Positions 9,175 through 18,508 of a stretch of DNA of 62,685 nt are shown here, in pieces. The stretch comes from Desulfuromonadales bacterium. GTDB taxonomy: Bacteria; Desulfobacterota; Desulfuromonadia; Geobacterales; Pseudopelobacteraceae. The notes below the pieces were generated by a model. It was not told where the DNA came from. It was given only the letters and a program-made list of their open reading frames with translations, and ran no database searches. Within the stretch, counting starts at the first letter, position 1, and the number at the start of each line of letters is the position of its first letter. The position numbers were made by a program, and so were the translations under genes. The stretch is from contig JAENWA010000005.1 of assembly GCA_016650295.1 (NCBI GenBank), positions 1-62,685 on the forward strand. The letters run 5' to 3'.

Positions 9175-11157
9175 TCATTTAAAAACCTTAAATTTTTTAA
9201 GACACAAAGCAAATCTGTTAATATCACCTTTGAACAACACTTTGAGGAGCATCGAGAATAGTAGTCCCGGTACAATCAGCGGCCCCCGGAACTTCACATA
9301 AGAATAGGTATCAACCAGATTCCCGCCAAATTTCTTTTTGAACTGGTACAGGCGATATTGGTCGCTATTCTTGTCCTCAGTGGGCAGCATCCAGCTCAGA
9401 TCGAAATATGAATAATGCATATCCTGGGCGTACTGGACGGCATGCCAGATTAAAAGCTCCTGCTCGCAGAACCTGTGCAATGTTGCACAATATTTATCCA
9501 GCAAATATCTCCCATCAGAAGAGGGAAGAAGCCCAATACCGCCAAGGTATTCGCCTTCGGCCGAGACTGCATAAAATATAACCAGTTTGTTAAGTTCATC
9601 ATCCTGGACGACCAGAATTTTGTCCTTTCTTTTTGGAGCGGCTACGAACGCCCGATAAAAATCATAAAATTTCTGTTTTTCCTCTTCAGTTTCAGCCATT
9701 TTCACTATTACGTTGTCTTTCAATGCCTTCCTGATTTTATATCTGGCCCCTTTAGCCTCGAAAGCGGAAAAGATTTCATCTCTGGTCTTGCTCAAGTCAA
9801 TAAGAAAAGTTTTGTAGCGGAATTTTAATAAATATTCCTTTTCAGCCAGTTCGTCATGTGTTCGCAGCAGGGAGATGAGATTTTTTGATCTACAAAATGC
9901 TGTGGAATCCATCCAGTAATAGTGGAGCGTGAAACAGAGCAGTTTTCTTTTTTCAACAAGTCCGGATGAATCGTGAGGAGGGGACTTCACGATATAATTA
10001 TTTTCGTCATCAAGTACGCGTTTGATCTCGTGAAGGTCCCTGCAATTTAACGCCCCATACACCGGGAGGGACATCGTCTGACGTGCAGCAATACGGGCAT
10101 TGGGATAAGCATCCTGATCAGTGCCATAGTGAAACGGAAACAGGAAAGCGACATCAATGCCCTTTTCGAGGCATTTGGCATAAAAATATTCCCGGTCAAA
10201 TCCTTTCAGCCTGATCGGGAATTTCAGCAGCGCAACCTTGACACCCTCAGGGATCACAGGAGGTATGATATTTCCGTTTCTACAGGATTCCCGCAGATAA
10301 AAATCTGTAATCTCATCTCTTTTCCTTACGACGTTACCCAACCGCTTCATACCCAGGAATGCCAGCTTTGCTCTCATTTCGTCACAGGCAAGACGATATG
10401 ATTCATTCTGCTTCGTCAGATCATACGAGGGGGACGATGCACTGTTTCCTCTCGTTCGTTTGAAGAGAGTATAGGTGAACGGATAGAGCCATTTATGGGT
10501 AGCATAGGAATAGGCCAACGCAACAAGCATATAGCGTAGCGACTTCATTGCGCCGGGTTGTACAGTCGCCTGGTCATGCATGCCCTTTATCGTATAATAC
10601 AGCTCCTCGTCGTTGAAGAGGATCGCCCCACCCTTGCCCGATACAATTGTTTTTGAATGATCAAAGCTGATAATTGCGGCAGCACCGAAACTACCGGTCT
10701 TCTTACCTTTGACTTCGGAACCCAGCGCTGGCGCATTATCTTCGATTACTATGCAGTTCCGCTCCCGGGCAAGTTCCGTAATTGCTTCTATGTCACAGGG
10801 AATCCCAAATTGGTGGGTCGCCAGGATGATGGAATCAGCAACGAGGGTGGCCCTGAGCTTTGCCACATCCATGTTGTAGTCGTCCAGGCTGATATCGACA
10901 TACTCAATGTCCATGTTCGCGTACAAGGCCGCCTCGGTCACGGCCCAGCAATTGTAAGCAGGCAGATAGACCTTTTTGTGTGGCAATGCCTTGAAAAGGA
11001 AGTAGAGGCCAGTTCGGCCCGAATGGGTCAGCAGCGCTTTTCGGACGCCAAAGTATGCGACTAATTCGTTTTCCAGCTTGGTGCCATATCCCCTGTTCCA
11101 AAAGAGGCTACGAATGGCATCGAGCAGGCGTATTTCACTCCGTAACGGCGCAATCAT
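9175..11157 (-). CDS. DegT/DnrJ/EryC1 aminotransferase fused to FemAB/GNAT-like acyltransferase domain
   Basis: A two-domain protein of about 660 residues. Residues 1 to about 385 are a PLP-dependent sugar aminotransferase: CIVIEDNAPALGSE (Asp140) and SFDHSKTIVSGKGG with Lys169 as the PLP lysine. Residues from about 400 onward look like a GNAT/FemAB-type fold (KGARYKIRKALKD, YLGGIGLLPSSDGRYLLDKY, and YQFKKKFGG near the C-terminus). The pair could aminate a sugar and then acylate or aminoacylate the new amine in one polypeptide, which is inference. I chose ATG at 11157. A TTG at 11181 would extend the frame by eight residues into the previous gene, and no clear ribosome site decides it. Confidence 0.85.
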   Translation of the reverse strand: MIAPLRSEIRLLDAIRSLFWNRGYGTKLENELVAYFGVRKALLTHSGRTGLYFLFKALPHKKVYLPAYNCWAVTEAALYANMDIEYVDISLDDYNMDVAKLRATLVADSIILATHQFGIPCDIEAITELARERNCIVIEDNAPALGSEVKGKKTGSFGAAAIISFDHSKTIVSGKGGAILFNDEELYYTIKGMHDQATVQPGAMKSLRYMLVALAYSYATHKWLYPFTYTLFKRTRGNSASSPSYDLTKQNESYRLACDEMRAKLAFLGMKRLGNVVRKRDEITDFYLRESCRNGNIIPPVIPEGVKVALLKFPIRLKGFDREYFYAKCLEKGIDVAFLFPFHYGTDQDAYPNARIAARQTMSLPVYGALNCRDLHEIKRVLDDENNYIVKSPPHDSSGLVEKRKLLCFTLHYYWMDSTAFCRSKNLISLLRTHDELAEKEYLLKFRYKTFLIDLSKTRDEIFSAFEAKGARYKIRKALKDNVIVKMAETEEEKQKFYDFYRAFVAAPKRKDKILVVQDDELNKLVIFYAVSAEGEYLGGIGLLPSSDGRYLLDKYCATLHRFCEQELLIWHAVQYAQDMHYSYFDLSWMLPTEDKNSDQYRLYQFKKKFGGNLVDTYSYVKFRGPLIVPGLLFSMLLKVLFKGDINRFALCLKKFKVFK

Positions 11158-11158
11158 T

Positions 11159-11950
11159 CTACTTAACACAAAAGCTATCAAGCTGTTCTACCTGTTTTTT
11201 CAACACCCAAATATAGGTCGGAGTGGCAAAATATAACTTAGGCAATACATAATTAGCTACTCTGTGCTTCCATGTTCCCGAAAGCAGCATATCAGTAGCC
11301 ATAAATTTCTCAGGTTCACGTAACACCGCAAGGGTATAGTCGGAGACAAAAAAATCTATTACAAGCTTCCTGAGTTCGGGAAGAAACAAGAAGTTTTCGT
11401 TGTAACGTGCTTTCTTTCTAAATAGGTTAAGGTAACTATTAGCGAGTGTTTTAGGCATGAGAGTTAAAAATGGCAGACAATGATGAGGTTCCATAAAGCA
11501 GAGTCGATTCCCTGCAGCAAAATAGCAAATCCCGTCGGGACGTAAAACCCTGTGTATTTCTCGCATCATTGTTTTCGGATGCAAAACATGCTCATATACA
11601 TGTGAACATATTATCACATCAAAAGATTCGTCTTGAAACTCAAGTCGTTCAGCATCCATAACATGGAAAACATCGCGCTTTGAATCACCTGCTTTATTCA
11701 CTGCACGTTCAATATTTTTTTCATCTATATCAATCGCCACATATTTTTGAAAATGCGGCAAAAGCCGTAGCGAAATCTCGCCCGTGAAACATCCAACCTC
11801 CAGAGCGCACAACTCTGAAAGTGGTCGATTCAATGCGTCGGCTATAATTGCGAGAGTCTTGAGTGACTTTATTTCTCTCCCGGCCTCATATTGAAGTTCA
11901 TAAGGTGACTCTTCCGAATAGAAGTCAATTTTAGTACGACCAGTATTCAT
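11159..11950 (-). CDS. class I SAM-dependent methyltransferase
   Basis: A 263-residue protein with LSELCALEVGCFTGEISLRLLP (motif I is EVGCFTG), YVAIDIDEKNIERA, DAERLEFQDESFDVIICSHVYEHV and HRVLRPDGICYFAAGN, a standard Methyltransf_11 layout. The ATG at 11950 overlaps the upstream GT stop by four bases, so it is translationally coupled. Its last bases touch the start of the aminotransferase-acyltransferase gene. It probably modifies the same glycan; the acceptor is unknown. Confidence 0.82.
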   Translation of the reverse strand: MNTGRTKIDFYSEESPYELQYEAGREIKSLKTLAIIADALNRPLSELCALEVGCFTGEISLRLLPHFQKYVAIDIDEKNIERAVNKAGDSKRDVFHVMDAERLEFQDESFDVIICSHVYEHVLHPKTMMREIHRVLRPDGICYFAAGNRLCFMEPHHCLPFLTLMPKTLANSYLNLFRKKARYNENFLFLPELRKLVIDFFVSDYTLAVLREPEKFMATDMLLSGTWKHRVANYVLPKLYFATPTYIWVLKKQVEQLDSFCVK

Positions 11951-12903
11951 TTGCTCGATTCCATATCAAACAGCATGGCAAACAACAAAAACTGGAATCC
12001 CGAAATCAGCATCAGGGCGTCCAGTACGGCACGCGGGGCGGTGACGTTGTACCCGCCGTAGAACAGCCTGTCTACCGCCAGGTAACAACCGAAACCGAGA
12101 CCGAGGGGAATCAACAGAAACGACAGGTAGTAGAAAAAGACGAGGGGATGGAAGTCCACGAACAGATACTTGAAGTTCAGACGCCAGAAAAAGTTCCTGA
12201 TCAGCATCGGCGAGACTTTCAAGGCATAACTGAAGCCCTTGATCTGCGATTGCCGCTCTCCGGGCAGATACACCGCCGTTCGCGGCACTTCAACGATCTT
12301 GAAACCATAGGCATTGAGCCTGATCAGGAAATCCATCGGGTAACCATAGCGCTTCCAGGCCCTCGACCAGTCGATGACATCGATGGCTTTCTTGGTGATG
12401 GCGGTATAGCCGTCAACAACATCCATGGTTTTATAGTAGCCCGACGCTATTTTAGTCAGCACGGTTATCATCCAGTTACCGAACAACCTGATTTTCGGCA
12501 TCTTCGCAAGGGTATCCTGTAGCTTGGACAGCATGAACCGGTTGCCTTTGGCATAATCGACAGCGCCGTCAATGATCGGGTCAAGAAAATGGTTAACTTC
12601 CGACAGATTCATCTGAAAATCGCCCCCAACGACAACCGTAATGTCGTGGTCATCCGCGCTTGACCTGATATAGCCGGTGATAATGGCGCCGCCCGGCCCC
12701 TGGTTTACCTCGTGTCTGATCAGGCGAATGCGCAAGTCCTTTGCGGCACAAACCTCAATGACGGCATTCTGGTTGTCGGGACTTTTGTCATCGACAACAT
12801 ACACTGTGTCGAAAACATCCGGTATATCTTCAAGAGTTCTGGCGATCAGCGTTTCTTCATTGTAAGCCGGGATTACCAGAGCTATCTTCTTGTCTCGGTA
12901 CAT
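11947..12903 (-). CDS. GT2 glycosyltransferase, DPM1-like, with C-terminal membrane segments
   Basis: A 318-residue protein. The GT-A domain spans residues 1 to about 230: IALVIPAYNEETLIARTL, VYVVDDKSPDN, GGAIITGYIRSS, VVVGGDFQMN. It is followed by two hydrophobic segments near the C-terminus (FFYYLSFLLIPLGLGFGCYLA and FQFLLFAMLFDM). Such proteins load a sugar onto a polyprenyl phosphate at the inner face of the membrane. The start is ATG at 12903 with AGGA seven bases before it. Confidence 0.86.
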   Translation of the reverse strand: MYRDKKIALVIPAYNEETLIARTLEDIPDVFDTVYVVDDKSPDNQNAVIEVCAAKDLRIRLIRHEVNQGPGGAIITGYIRSSADDHDITVVVGGDFQMNLSEVNHFLDPIIDGAVDYAKGNRFMLSKLQDTLAKMPKIRLFGNWMITVLTKIASGYYKTMDVVDGYTAITKKAIDVIDWSRAWKRYGYPMDFLIRLNAYGFKIVEVPRTAVYLPGERQSQIKGFSYALKVSPMLIRNFFWRLNFKYLFVDFHPLVFFYYLSFLLIPLGLGFGCYLAVDRLFYGGYNVTAPRAVLDALMLISGFQFLLFAMLFDMESSK

Positions 12904-12930
12904 TTCATGTTCCTTTTGGAGCTGTGTTCA

Positions 12931-13017
12931 GGTTGATAGGCTGAAGGGGATTAGACTGAAGGTATAAACTTTCAGCCTTCAGCCTTCAGCCTTCAACCTT
13001 CAACCTTCAGCCTTCAT
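12931..13017. repeat. heptamer array, GGCTGAA/GGTTGAA type, fold-back
   Basis: On the minus strand (coding strand of the upstream aminotransferase) units of GGCTGAA and GGTTGAA run from within the last codons of that gene. They are followed by CCTTCAG, CCCCTTCAG and similar complementary units up to 12931. The two halves can pair imperfectly. The aminotransferase ending NEG-stop is encoded inside the array. Confidence 0.85.
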
Positions 13018-14116
13018 TTTTTACTGCCGTCACCAGCAATGAACAGACGCGCTCTATCTGCTCCGGGGTCAGTTCGGGATACATGGGAAGACTCACAATA
13101 TGCCTGGCGGCATGCTCGGCAACCGGAAAATCTCCCTCCCGATATCCCAAGAATTTCAGGGCAGGCTGCAGATGCAGGGGGATCGGATAATGGATCGAAG
13201 CCGACACGCCGTTCTCTTGCAGATACGAGATGACCGTGTCCCTGTTGGGGACCTGGACGACATACAGGTGGTACACATGCTCGGAAAGTTCGCGGGAAAA
13301 GGGGAGTTGCAGCCCCTCGACATCATGAAGCAATGAAGAATACCGCTGTGCATTGCTGCGCCGCTGCTCGGTCCAGCGCTGCAGATACTTCAGTTTGACA
13401 AGCAGGATGCCGCCCTGTAATCCGTCCATCCGGTGGTTATACCCGATTATGGTATGGATGTACTTGGAATCCCTGCCGTGGTCCGCAAGCAGCCGCATCA
13501 TTTTTGCACGATCGGGATCGCCGGTAATGACGGCGCCCGCGTCCCCGTAAGCGCCAAGGTTCTTGCCGGGGTAAAAGCTGAATGCGCCGGCATCTCCGAA
13601 TGTGCCCACCGGCCTGGTGTTGTACGTTGCCAGATGTGCCTGGGCGCAGTCTTCGATCACCCTGAGATCATGCGCCCGTGCCAGGGCCATAATGCTGTCC
13701 ATATCGGCTGGATTTCCGTACAGATGCACGGGCAGTATGGCCCTGGTTTTTGAGGTGATTCTGGATTCAATCAGGGAGGGGTCAATGGTATAGGTAGCCG
13801 GATCGATATCGACGAACACCGGAACCGCACCCACATGACAGATAGCCTCGGCGGTTGCGATGAAGGTTGCGGGAGTCGTAATGACTTCATCCCCCGCCTT
13901 GATGCCGGCGGCCAGCAGCGCGAGGAATAGCGCCGATGTGCCGTTGGAACAGCCGACAACATGGTCGCACTGCTGCAACCGGGCAAACTCCGTTTCGAAG
14001 GCAGTCACGTACCTCCCCTGGATGAAAGACCTGGAATTGACGACATCCCTGATTATTTCATCGATCTCTTCTTTGATCTGCAGATACTGGGCTTCCAGGT
14101 CAACCAACGGAATCAT
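13007..14116 (-). CDS. DegT/DnrJ/EryC1 sugar aminotransferase (WbpE-like candidate)
   Basis: A 369-residue PLP enzyme with GCSNGTSAL (near 55), VIEDCAQAH (Asp156) and FSFYPGKNLGAYGDAG with Lys185 as the Schiff-base lysine. FYPGKNLGA is typical of the 3-amino-sugar group (WbpE, QdtB and similar). It lies directly after an acetyltransferase and a WbpB-like dehydrogenase. Together these match the oxidise-aminate-acetylate order used for 2,3-diacetamido uronic acids, but no WbpA homologue is in the window. The last residues (NEG) and the stop are encoded within a heptamer array. Confidence 0.9.
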   Translation of the reverse strand: MIPLVDLEAQYLQIKEEIDEIIRDVVNSRSFIQGRYVTAFETEFARLQQCDHVVGCSNGTSALFLALLAAGIKAGDEVITTPATFIATAEAICHVGAVPVFVDIDPATYTIDPSLIESRITSKTRAILPVHLYGNPADMDSIMALARAHDLRVIEDCAQAHLATYNTRPVGTFGDAGAFSFYPGKNLGAYGDAGAVITGDPDRAKMMRLLADHGRDSKYIHTIIGYNHRMDGLQGGILLVKLKYLQRWTEQRRSNAQRYSSLLHDVEGLQLPFSRELSEHVYHLYVVQVPNRDTVISYLQENGVSASIHYPIPLHLQPALKFLGYREGDFPVAEHAARHIVSLPMYPELTPEQIERVCSLLVTAVKNEG

Positions 14117-14128
14117 GTCAATTTCTTT

Positions 14129-14725
14129 TCAGTAATGGATTTTTCTCAAAAAAACAGCCGGATTGCCGGCATAAATCGAATCCGCCTGCACATCCCTGGT
14201 GACAACGCTCCCGGCGCCGACCAATGCATTTTCGCCGATCGTTATGCCCGGCAAGATAGTTGAGCCGGCGCCGATCTTGGCGTTCCGGAGTATGATCGCA
14301 CCGACAAGTTCATTTTTTACATCGGGAGACTTTGGAAACCTGGCATTTGTAACCGTTACCTGCGGCCCGATCCAGCAACCCTCCTCAAGAACGGAGAATT
14401 CGGGAATGAATGCCTGGGTGTGGATGCGCACATTGTCAGCTATGGCGACATGATGCTCCACAACCGAGAGCGTGCCGATGCTGACGTTATGGCCGATGGT
14501 GTTGCATTCACGAATATTCGCCTTGTTGCCGCTCTGAAAATTATTTCCGATGACATTGCCTGCATAAATTACGGTATGTGAGCGGATGATGGCGTTATCT
14601 CCGATAACCGTAACGGTATCATCGGGCTGTCCCTTGAATGGAGCCCCGATGATGCAGAAATCCTCGATGACGGCATTGTCGCCCAGCTTCACGCTCGGAT
14701 GAATGATTGAAGTTTTAGCAATCAT
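14129..14725 (-). CDS. left-handed beta-helix N-acetyltransferase (WbpD-like)
   Basis: A protein of about 198 residues made almost entirely of hexapeptide repeats (VKLGDNAVIEDF, AIIRSHTVIYAGNVIG, AKIGAGSTILPGITIGENALVGAGSVVTRDV), the trimeric LbetaH acyltransferase fold, ending with AGNPAVFLRK as in NeuD/WbpD-type enzymes. It probably acetylates the amino group installed by the following aminotransferase using acetyl-CoA. I chose ATG at 14725: it overlaps the upstream stop (TAATG) and has AGGGA seven bases before it. A reading from 14746 adds seven residues. Confidence 0.88.
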   Translation of the reverse strand: MIAKTSIIHPSVKLGDNAVIEDFCIIGAPFKGQPDDTVTVIGDNAIIRSHTVIYAGNVIGNNFQSGNKANIRECNTIGHNVSIGTLSVVEHHVAIADNVRIHTQAFIPEFSVLEEGCWIGPQVTVTNARFPKSPDVKNELVGAIILRNAKIGAGSTILPGITIGENALVGAGSVVTRDVQADSIYAGNPAVFLRKIHY

Positions 14726-15786
14726 TATTTCATCCCTAATTTGCATTTTAGCGGTTTGAACCTCAGAAAGACTTCTCTTCCCGTTTCGATCGATTCGTAG
14801 ATGGCGGAAATCAGTTCCAGGCTTTTTCTGCCTTCAAGCCCGTCGATCAACGCTTTTTTATTATTGAGAATGCAGTCCACAACATGCTCGTAATATGCCT
14901 TGTGACCGAAGCCATATACATCGGGGGGGTTGACGGAATAGTTTGCAAGCATATCATCATCATCGGTCTCTTTTTCGATAAAACTCCATGTTTTCATCTG
15001 ATTGACCGCAAAGCCGCCAATCTCGACCGTCCCCTTTTCGCCCAAGATGGAAATGGAACCTTCCAGATCCTTCGGCCGTGTCGCGGTGGTGGCTTCAATC
15101 AGCCCCAGAGCGCCGTTGCGGAATTTGAGCACAGCCATTCCCGTGTCTTCGGTTTCGATATCCACCAGGGCCGTAATGCTCTTGGCAAAGACGGATTCCA
15201 CATCTCCCATCATCCATTCAAGCAGATCGATATGATGACTGGCCTGGTTTGCAAATACGCCTCCGTCAAAAGCCCAGGTGCCCCTCCAACGATCCATGTC
15301 ATAGTAGGCCTGATCGCGGCACCAGCGCACGCGGATAGTGCCGAGCACGAGCTTGCCGAAGCGCTTGTTGTTCAGCGCTTCTTTCAACTTGCACACCGGG
15401 AGGTTGAACCTGTTCTGCTTGATGACAAACAATTTAATTCCGTTTTCATCACAGATTCTGATCATGGCATCAGCGTCATCAAGGGAAAGTGCCATCGGCT
15501 TTTCAACGATGAGATGTTTTTTATACGGCGCCAGGGCGATGACATGTTCTGCATGCAAGCCGCTGGGGGTCAAAATGGAGATGATATCGACATCTTTCTC
15601 TTGTGCCGCCAATTCGTGCATATCCGCATACCAGGGCACACCGTAGCGATCAGCCAATCGGCGGGCTCTGTCGATGTCGGGATCACAGACAGCCGCCAGC
15701 CTGGCATGGGCGACCTGGCTGTTCCCCAGCAACTCGGCATGTCGTTCGGAAATTCTGCCGCAGCCGACTAATGCAATATGTAACAT
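14725..15786 (-). CDS. Gfo/Idh/MocA sugar-nucleotide dehydrogenase (WbpB/WlbA-like)
   Basis: A 353-residue protein. The N-terminal Rossmann domain (HIALVGCGRISERH) has the family EKP at residues 95-97. The C-terminal domain reads KQNRFN, RVRWCRDQAYYDMDRWRGTWAFDGG and NQASHHIDLLEWMMG, a pattern strongly reminiscent of WbpB/WlbA, which oxidise C3 of UDP-GlcNAcA with NAD. With the following acetyltransferase and aminotransferase it forms a three-gene set for a 3-acetamido sugar. Whether the substrate is a uronic acid is inference. Confidence 0.87.
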   Translation of the reverse strand: MLHIALVGCGRISERHAELLGNSQVAHARLAAVCDPDIDRARRLADRYGVPWYADMHELAAQEKDVDIISILTPSGLHAEHVIALAPYKKHLIVEKPMALSLDDADAMIRICDENGIKLFVIKQNRFNLPVCKLKEALNNKRFGKLVLGTIRVRWCRDQAYYDMDRWRGTWAFDGGVFANQASHHIDLLEWMMGDVESVFAKSITALVDIETEDTGMAVLKFRNGALGLIEATTATRPKDLEGSISILGEKGTVEIGGFAVNQMKTWSFIEKETDDDDMLANYSVNPPDVYGFGHKAYYEHVVDCILNNKKALIDGLEGRKSLELISAIYESIETGREVFLRFKPLKCKLGMK

Positions 15787-15815
15787 CCCTCACCTCTCAT
15801 CTTTCCTCCCTTTGT

Positions 15816-15900
15816 CCGGGGATCGGGGATCGGGGATCGGTAAAAGCCTTTCCTGTTTCCTGTTTCCTGTTCCCTGTTCCCTGTTCCTCATCCCTCATCC
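15816..15900. repeat. heptamer array, GGGAACA then CGATCCC type
   Basis: Read on the minus strand, the end of the upstream aminotransferase gene enters GGATGAG units, then GGGAACA/GGAAACA units. After AAAGGCTTTTACCGATCCC come CGATCCC repeats. The core AAAGGCTTTTACCGATCCC (15834-15852 on minus) recurs exactly at 62012-62030. The aminotransferase ends DEG-stop inside the array. Confidence 0.85.
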
Positions 15901-16988
15901 AAAATTGCTATTATATTTTCACAGATGTACTCAATCGACGCGTCATCAAGATCAAAATACGATGGCAGGTTTATGCCGCGCTGATGCAGCTCATGCGACA
16001 CCGGCGTATCTGCATCGACATACATGGGCATATCGGATACGGGATAAAAATAGGGACGGGAATCGATATCTCTCTGTTTCAGCTGTTCCATGAATGCGTC
16101 TCTGCGCTCTCCGCTGAAACCCTCGACCTCCAGACATACCATCCAGTACACGTTTTTCGCCCACGGAGCCTCCCGATTCAGCCGAAGTCCCGGATAGCCG
16201 GAGAGTAGCCTCTGGTAGATGTGGAATATTTCCCGTTTCCTTTCCAGCAGTTCGTCGATCCTCTCCAGCTGCGCAACACCGAGGGCCGCCTGGAGGTTTG
16301 TCATCCGGTAGTTGAATCCGACCAGCTCATGCCAGTACCGGCGCTCTTTGCTCATCGCATGATCTCTGAAAACTTTCAAGCGTTCATAGAGGGCCTGATC
16401 ATCAGTCGTTATCATGCCCCCTTCACCCGAGGTAATGATCTTGTTGCCGTAAAAGCTGAAAATACCGCAATTCCCCAACGAGCCGGCCCGCTTGCCCAGA
16501 ACCTCGGCGCCGTGGGATTCTGCTGCATCTTCGATGACGACAAGACCGTGCTGCTGCGCGATCCTCCGCAATGAGACCATATCGGCAGGATGTCCGTAGA
16601 CATGAACAGGGATTATCGCCCGCGTCCTGTCGGTTATCGCCTCTTCAACCTTGCGGGGATCAATGCAAAGACTGTCTTTATCCACATCCACGCACACCAC
16701 GGTGGCGCCGGTATACTGGACGGCATTCGCGGTGGCGATAAACGTCAGGTCAGGTATGATGACTTCATCTCCCGGGCCGATATCATGCGCGACCACTGCC
16801 AGATGAAGCGCGGCTGTGCCGTTCGATGCTGTCACGGCATAGCGCGTGCCGACGAACTCGGCGAACTTTTCTTCGAAAATATCGATATATTTTCCCAGAG
16901 AAGAAACCCAGCCCGATTTCACGGCATCGGTCACATAATCAATTTCTTTCTGCGTTATGGAGGGCTGGGATATTGGAATGAAGTTCAT
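15888..16988 (-). CDS. DegT/DnrJ/EryC1 aminotransferase, perosamine-synthase-like
   Basis: A 366-residue PLP enzyme with VTASNGTAALH, VIEDAAESHG (Asp near 154) and FSFYGNKIITSGEGG with Lys183 as catalytic lysine. GNKIITSGEGG is characteristic of the GDP-perosamine synthase/RfbE and PseC-like branch, so it probably aminates a 4-keto-6-deoxy sugar nucleotide. The start overlaps the upstream GT4 stop by one base (TGATG). The C-terminal DEG comes from a GGATGAG heptamer array. Confidence 0.88.
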   Translation of the reverse strand: MNFIPISQPSITQKEIDYVTDAVKSGWVSSLGKYIDIFEEKFAEFVGTRYAVTASNGTAALHLAVVAHDIGPGDEVIIPDLTFIATANAVQYTGATVVCVDVDKDSLCIDPRKVEEAITDRTRAIIPVHVYGHPADMVSLRRIAQQHGLVVIEDAAESHGAEVLGKRAGSLGNCGIFSFYGNKIITSGEGGMITTDDQALYERLKVFRDHAMSKERRYWHELVGFNYRMTNLQAALGVAQLERIDELLERKREIFHIYQRLLSGYPGLRLNREAPWAKNVYWMVCLEVEGFSGERRDAFMEQLKQRDIDSRPYFYPVSDMPMYVDADTPVSHELHQRGINLPSYFDLDDASIEYICENIIAILDEG

Positions 16989-18214
16989 CAGGATACAGCT
17001 CCGTTTAACAAGTGTCGATATTTGGCTATGCTTTCTTCCCAGGAATAGTGATCTTTTATAAATTGCCGCGACTCCCTGGCATAACGATCCAGTTGTGCAT
17101 GATCAGTCACAAGCATTGTAATCTTTTCTGCCAGATCATTAGAATTCCCGGCTTCAAAATAACAGGCACCCTTGCCTTCTTCTATAGCGCCGATATTACC
17201 ACCGATACAACTAATAATTGAAGGAGTTCCGCATGCCATCGCCTCGAATGCCGCAGTTGCTGAACCTTCTGTGTCACCATTCGCGTCAATACAAGAGGGT
17301 AATACATGCAGATCGGCAGCCTGGAGAATGGGGACGAGATCCTCTTCGGGCAGGAAACCAGGCATTTCAATCACGTCTTCCAGGTTCAAATCGTTTCGCA
17401 GTTGGTGAAGATACGGAAACAACGGCCCATTGCCGCCCAGCAGCAGTTTTATGTCGAGATTTTCATCTTTTATTATTTTCATGGCTTCAATCAGAAACCT
17501 GTGCCCTTTTCTCTCAACCATCCGCCCGGTAAAGAAGATCACCCGTTTCCCAGAGCAATTATATTTGGCAAGAATTTCATGGCTAATTTTACCAGGGGCA
17601 TAATAGTCCATATCGATGCCGTCGGGGATGACATGGATATCATCTCGTCCGCTGATTGCTTTTGCCGCATTAACCGTTTCCATGCTGATACCGACCAGCA
17701 GGTCCGCCCCTGTCAATGCCCTTATCAATAATCTTTTTATCAGGGCATGTCTTCCTGCAATGACCGGAAACAGTTCCGCTCCGTACAATGTCGTTACCAG
17801 CATGCTCCGCGTTATTGATTTAAGGATCAACCCGATGTACCCGGTTGGAAACCCCCAATGCGCATTTATAATCGGGATCTTGTGTTTCTTGATAACCATG
17901 AGCGCATTGACGATCAGTCCTGCAACATAGAAAGGCACAAGCAGCTTGTTTTTGATCTTTTTTATGTTTTCCGGAATTCCGGATCCTTTGGTCAAGGTTT
18001 CATGGTGAGGTAAAAAATAATGAAATCTATGTATGACAACGCCATCTTTCAGTTCGTACTTCGGGGTGCCACGCTCATGCTGGGTGACAACATGCACCTC
18101 GGCACCGCTCTTGACAAGATATCTGGCCATGTCATGGACAAATTTGCCCTTGATTATTTCATCAGCTCCCTCATGCCAAGTCGGATATGAGGTCGTAAGT
18201 ACACAGATTTTCAT
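16988..18214 (-). CDS. GT4 family glycosyltransferase
   Basis: A 408-residue GT-B enzyme. The N-terminal acceptor domain has TSYPTWHEGADEIIKGKFVHDMA, and the C-terminal donor domain has GRMVERKGHRFLIEAMKII, LLLGGNGPLFPYL, VLPSCIDANGDTEGSATAAFEAMACGTPSI (the E-x7-E donor region) and IISCIGGN. It probably adds a sugar to a lipid-linked glycan on the cytoplasmic side. It is the first gene of the minus-strand polysaccharide run seen here. Upstream of it (18215-18508) there is no gene, only a terminator. Confidence 0.9.
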   Translation of the reverse strand: MKICVLTTSYPTWHEGADEIIKGKFVHDMARYLVKSGAEVHVVTQHERGTPKYELKDGVVIHRFHYFLPHHETLTKGSGIPENIKKIKNKLLVPFYVAGLIVNALMVIKKHKIPIINAHWGFPTGYIGLILKSITRSMLVTTLYGAELFPVIAGRHALIKRLLIRALTGADLLVGISMETVNAAKAISGRDDIHVIPDGIDMDYYAPGKISHEILAKYNCSGKRVIFFTGRMVERKGHRFLIEAMKIIKDENLDIKLLLGGNGPLFPYLHQLRNDLNLEDVIEMPGFLPEEDLVPILQAADLHVLPSCIDANGDTEGSATAAFEAMACGTPSIISCIGGNIGAIEEGKGACYFEAGNSNDLAEKITMLVTDHAQLDRYARESRQFIKDHYSWEESIAKYRHLLNGAVS

Positions 18215-18323
18215 AGCGATTATCCGGCCTCACATTTACCGGCAGTGCAGTGCAGACAATATAAAGAGCCATTGTAGCAAAAACATCATGAATAATGCTA
18301 TCCCGTTCATTCTGAGCAGGATA

Positions 18324-18361
18324 AAACCGTAGCCCTGGAAATCAATCCCCAGGGCTACGGT
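18324..18361 (-). terminator. strong hairpin, rho-independent terminator
   Basis: A perfect 12-bp inverted repeat (CCGTAGCCCTGG at 18327-18338 and its complement at 18349-18360) with a 10-base loop. On the minus strand it is followed by TTTTA, so it should end transcription of the secreted-protein gene at 18509. Confidence 0.8.
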
Positions 18362-18508
18362 AAAAAAGCAGTAATTATTCATCACACTGCAAAATCTTTT
18401 TTTGGTTTTGGTGTTTTATTTACGATAGTGCTAAATAATTACAATTTACTTACGTGTCCTGACCACCTGTCTGCTCATCGAACCAAACGGACAAGTGGAA
18501 CATCAAGT

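Noticed and set aside
14884-15771. 295-residue plus-strand open frame
   Set aside because: Antisense to the WbpB-like dehydrogenase, which has the recognisable EKP and WRGTW motifs.
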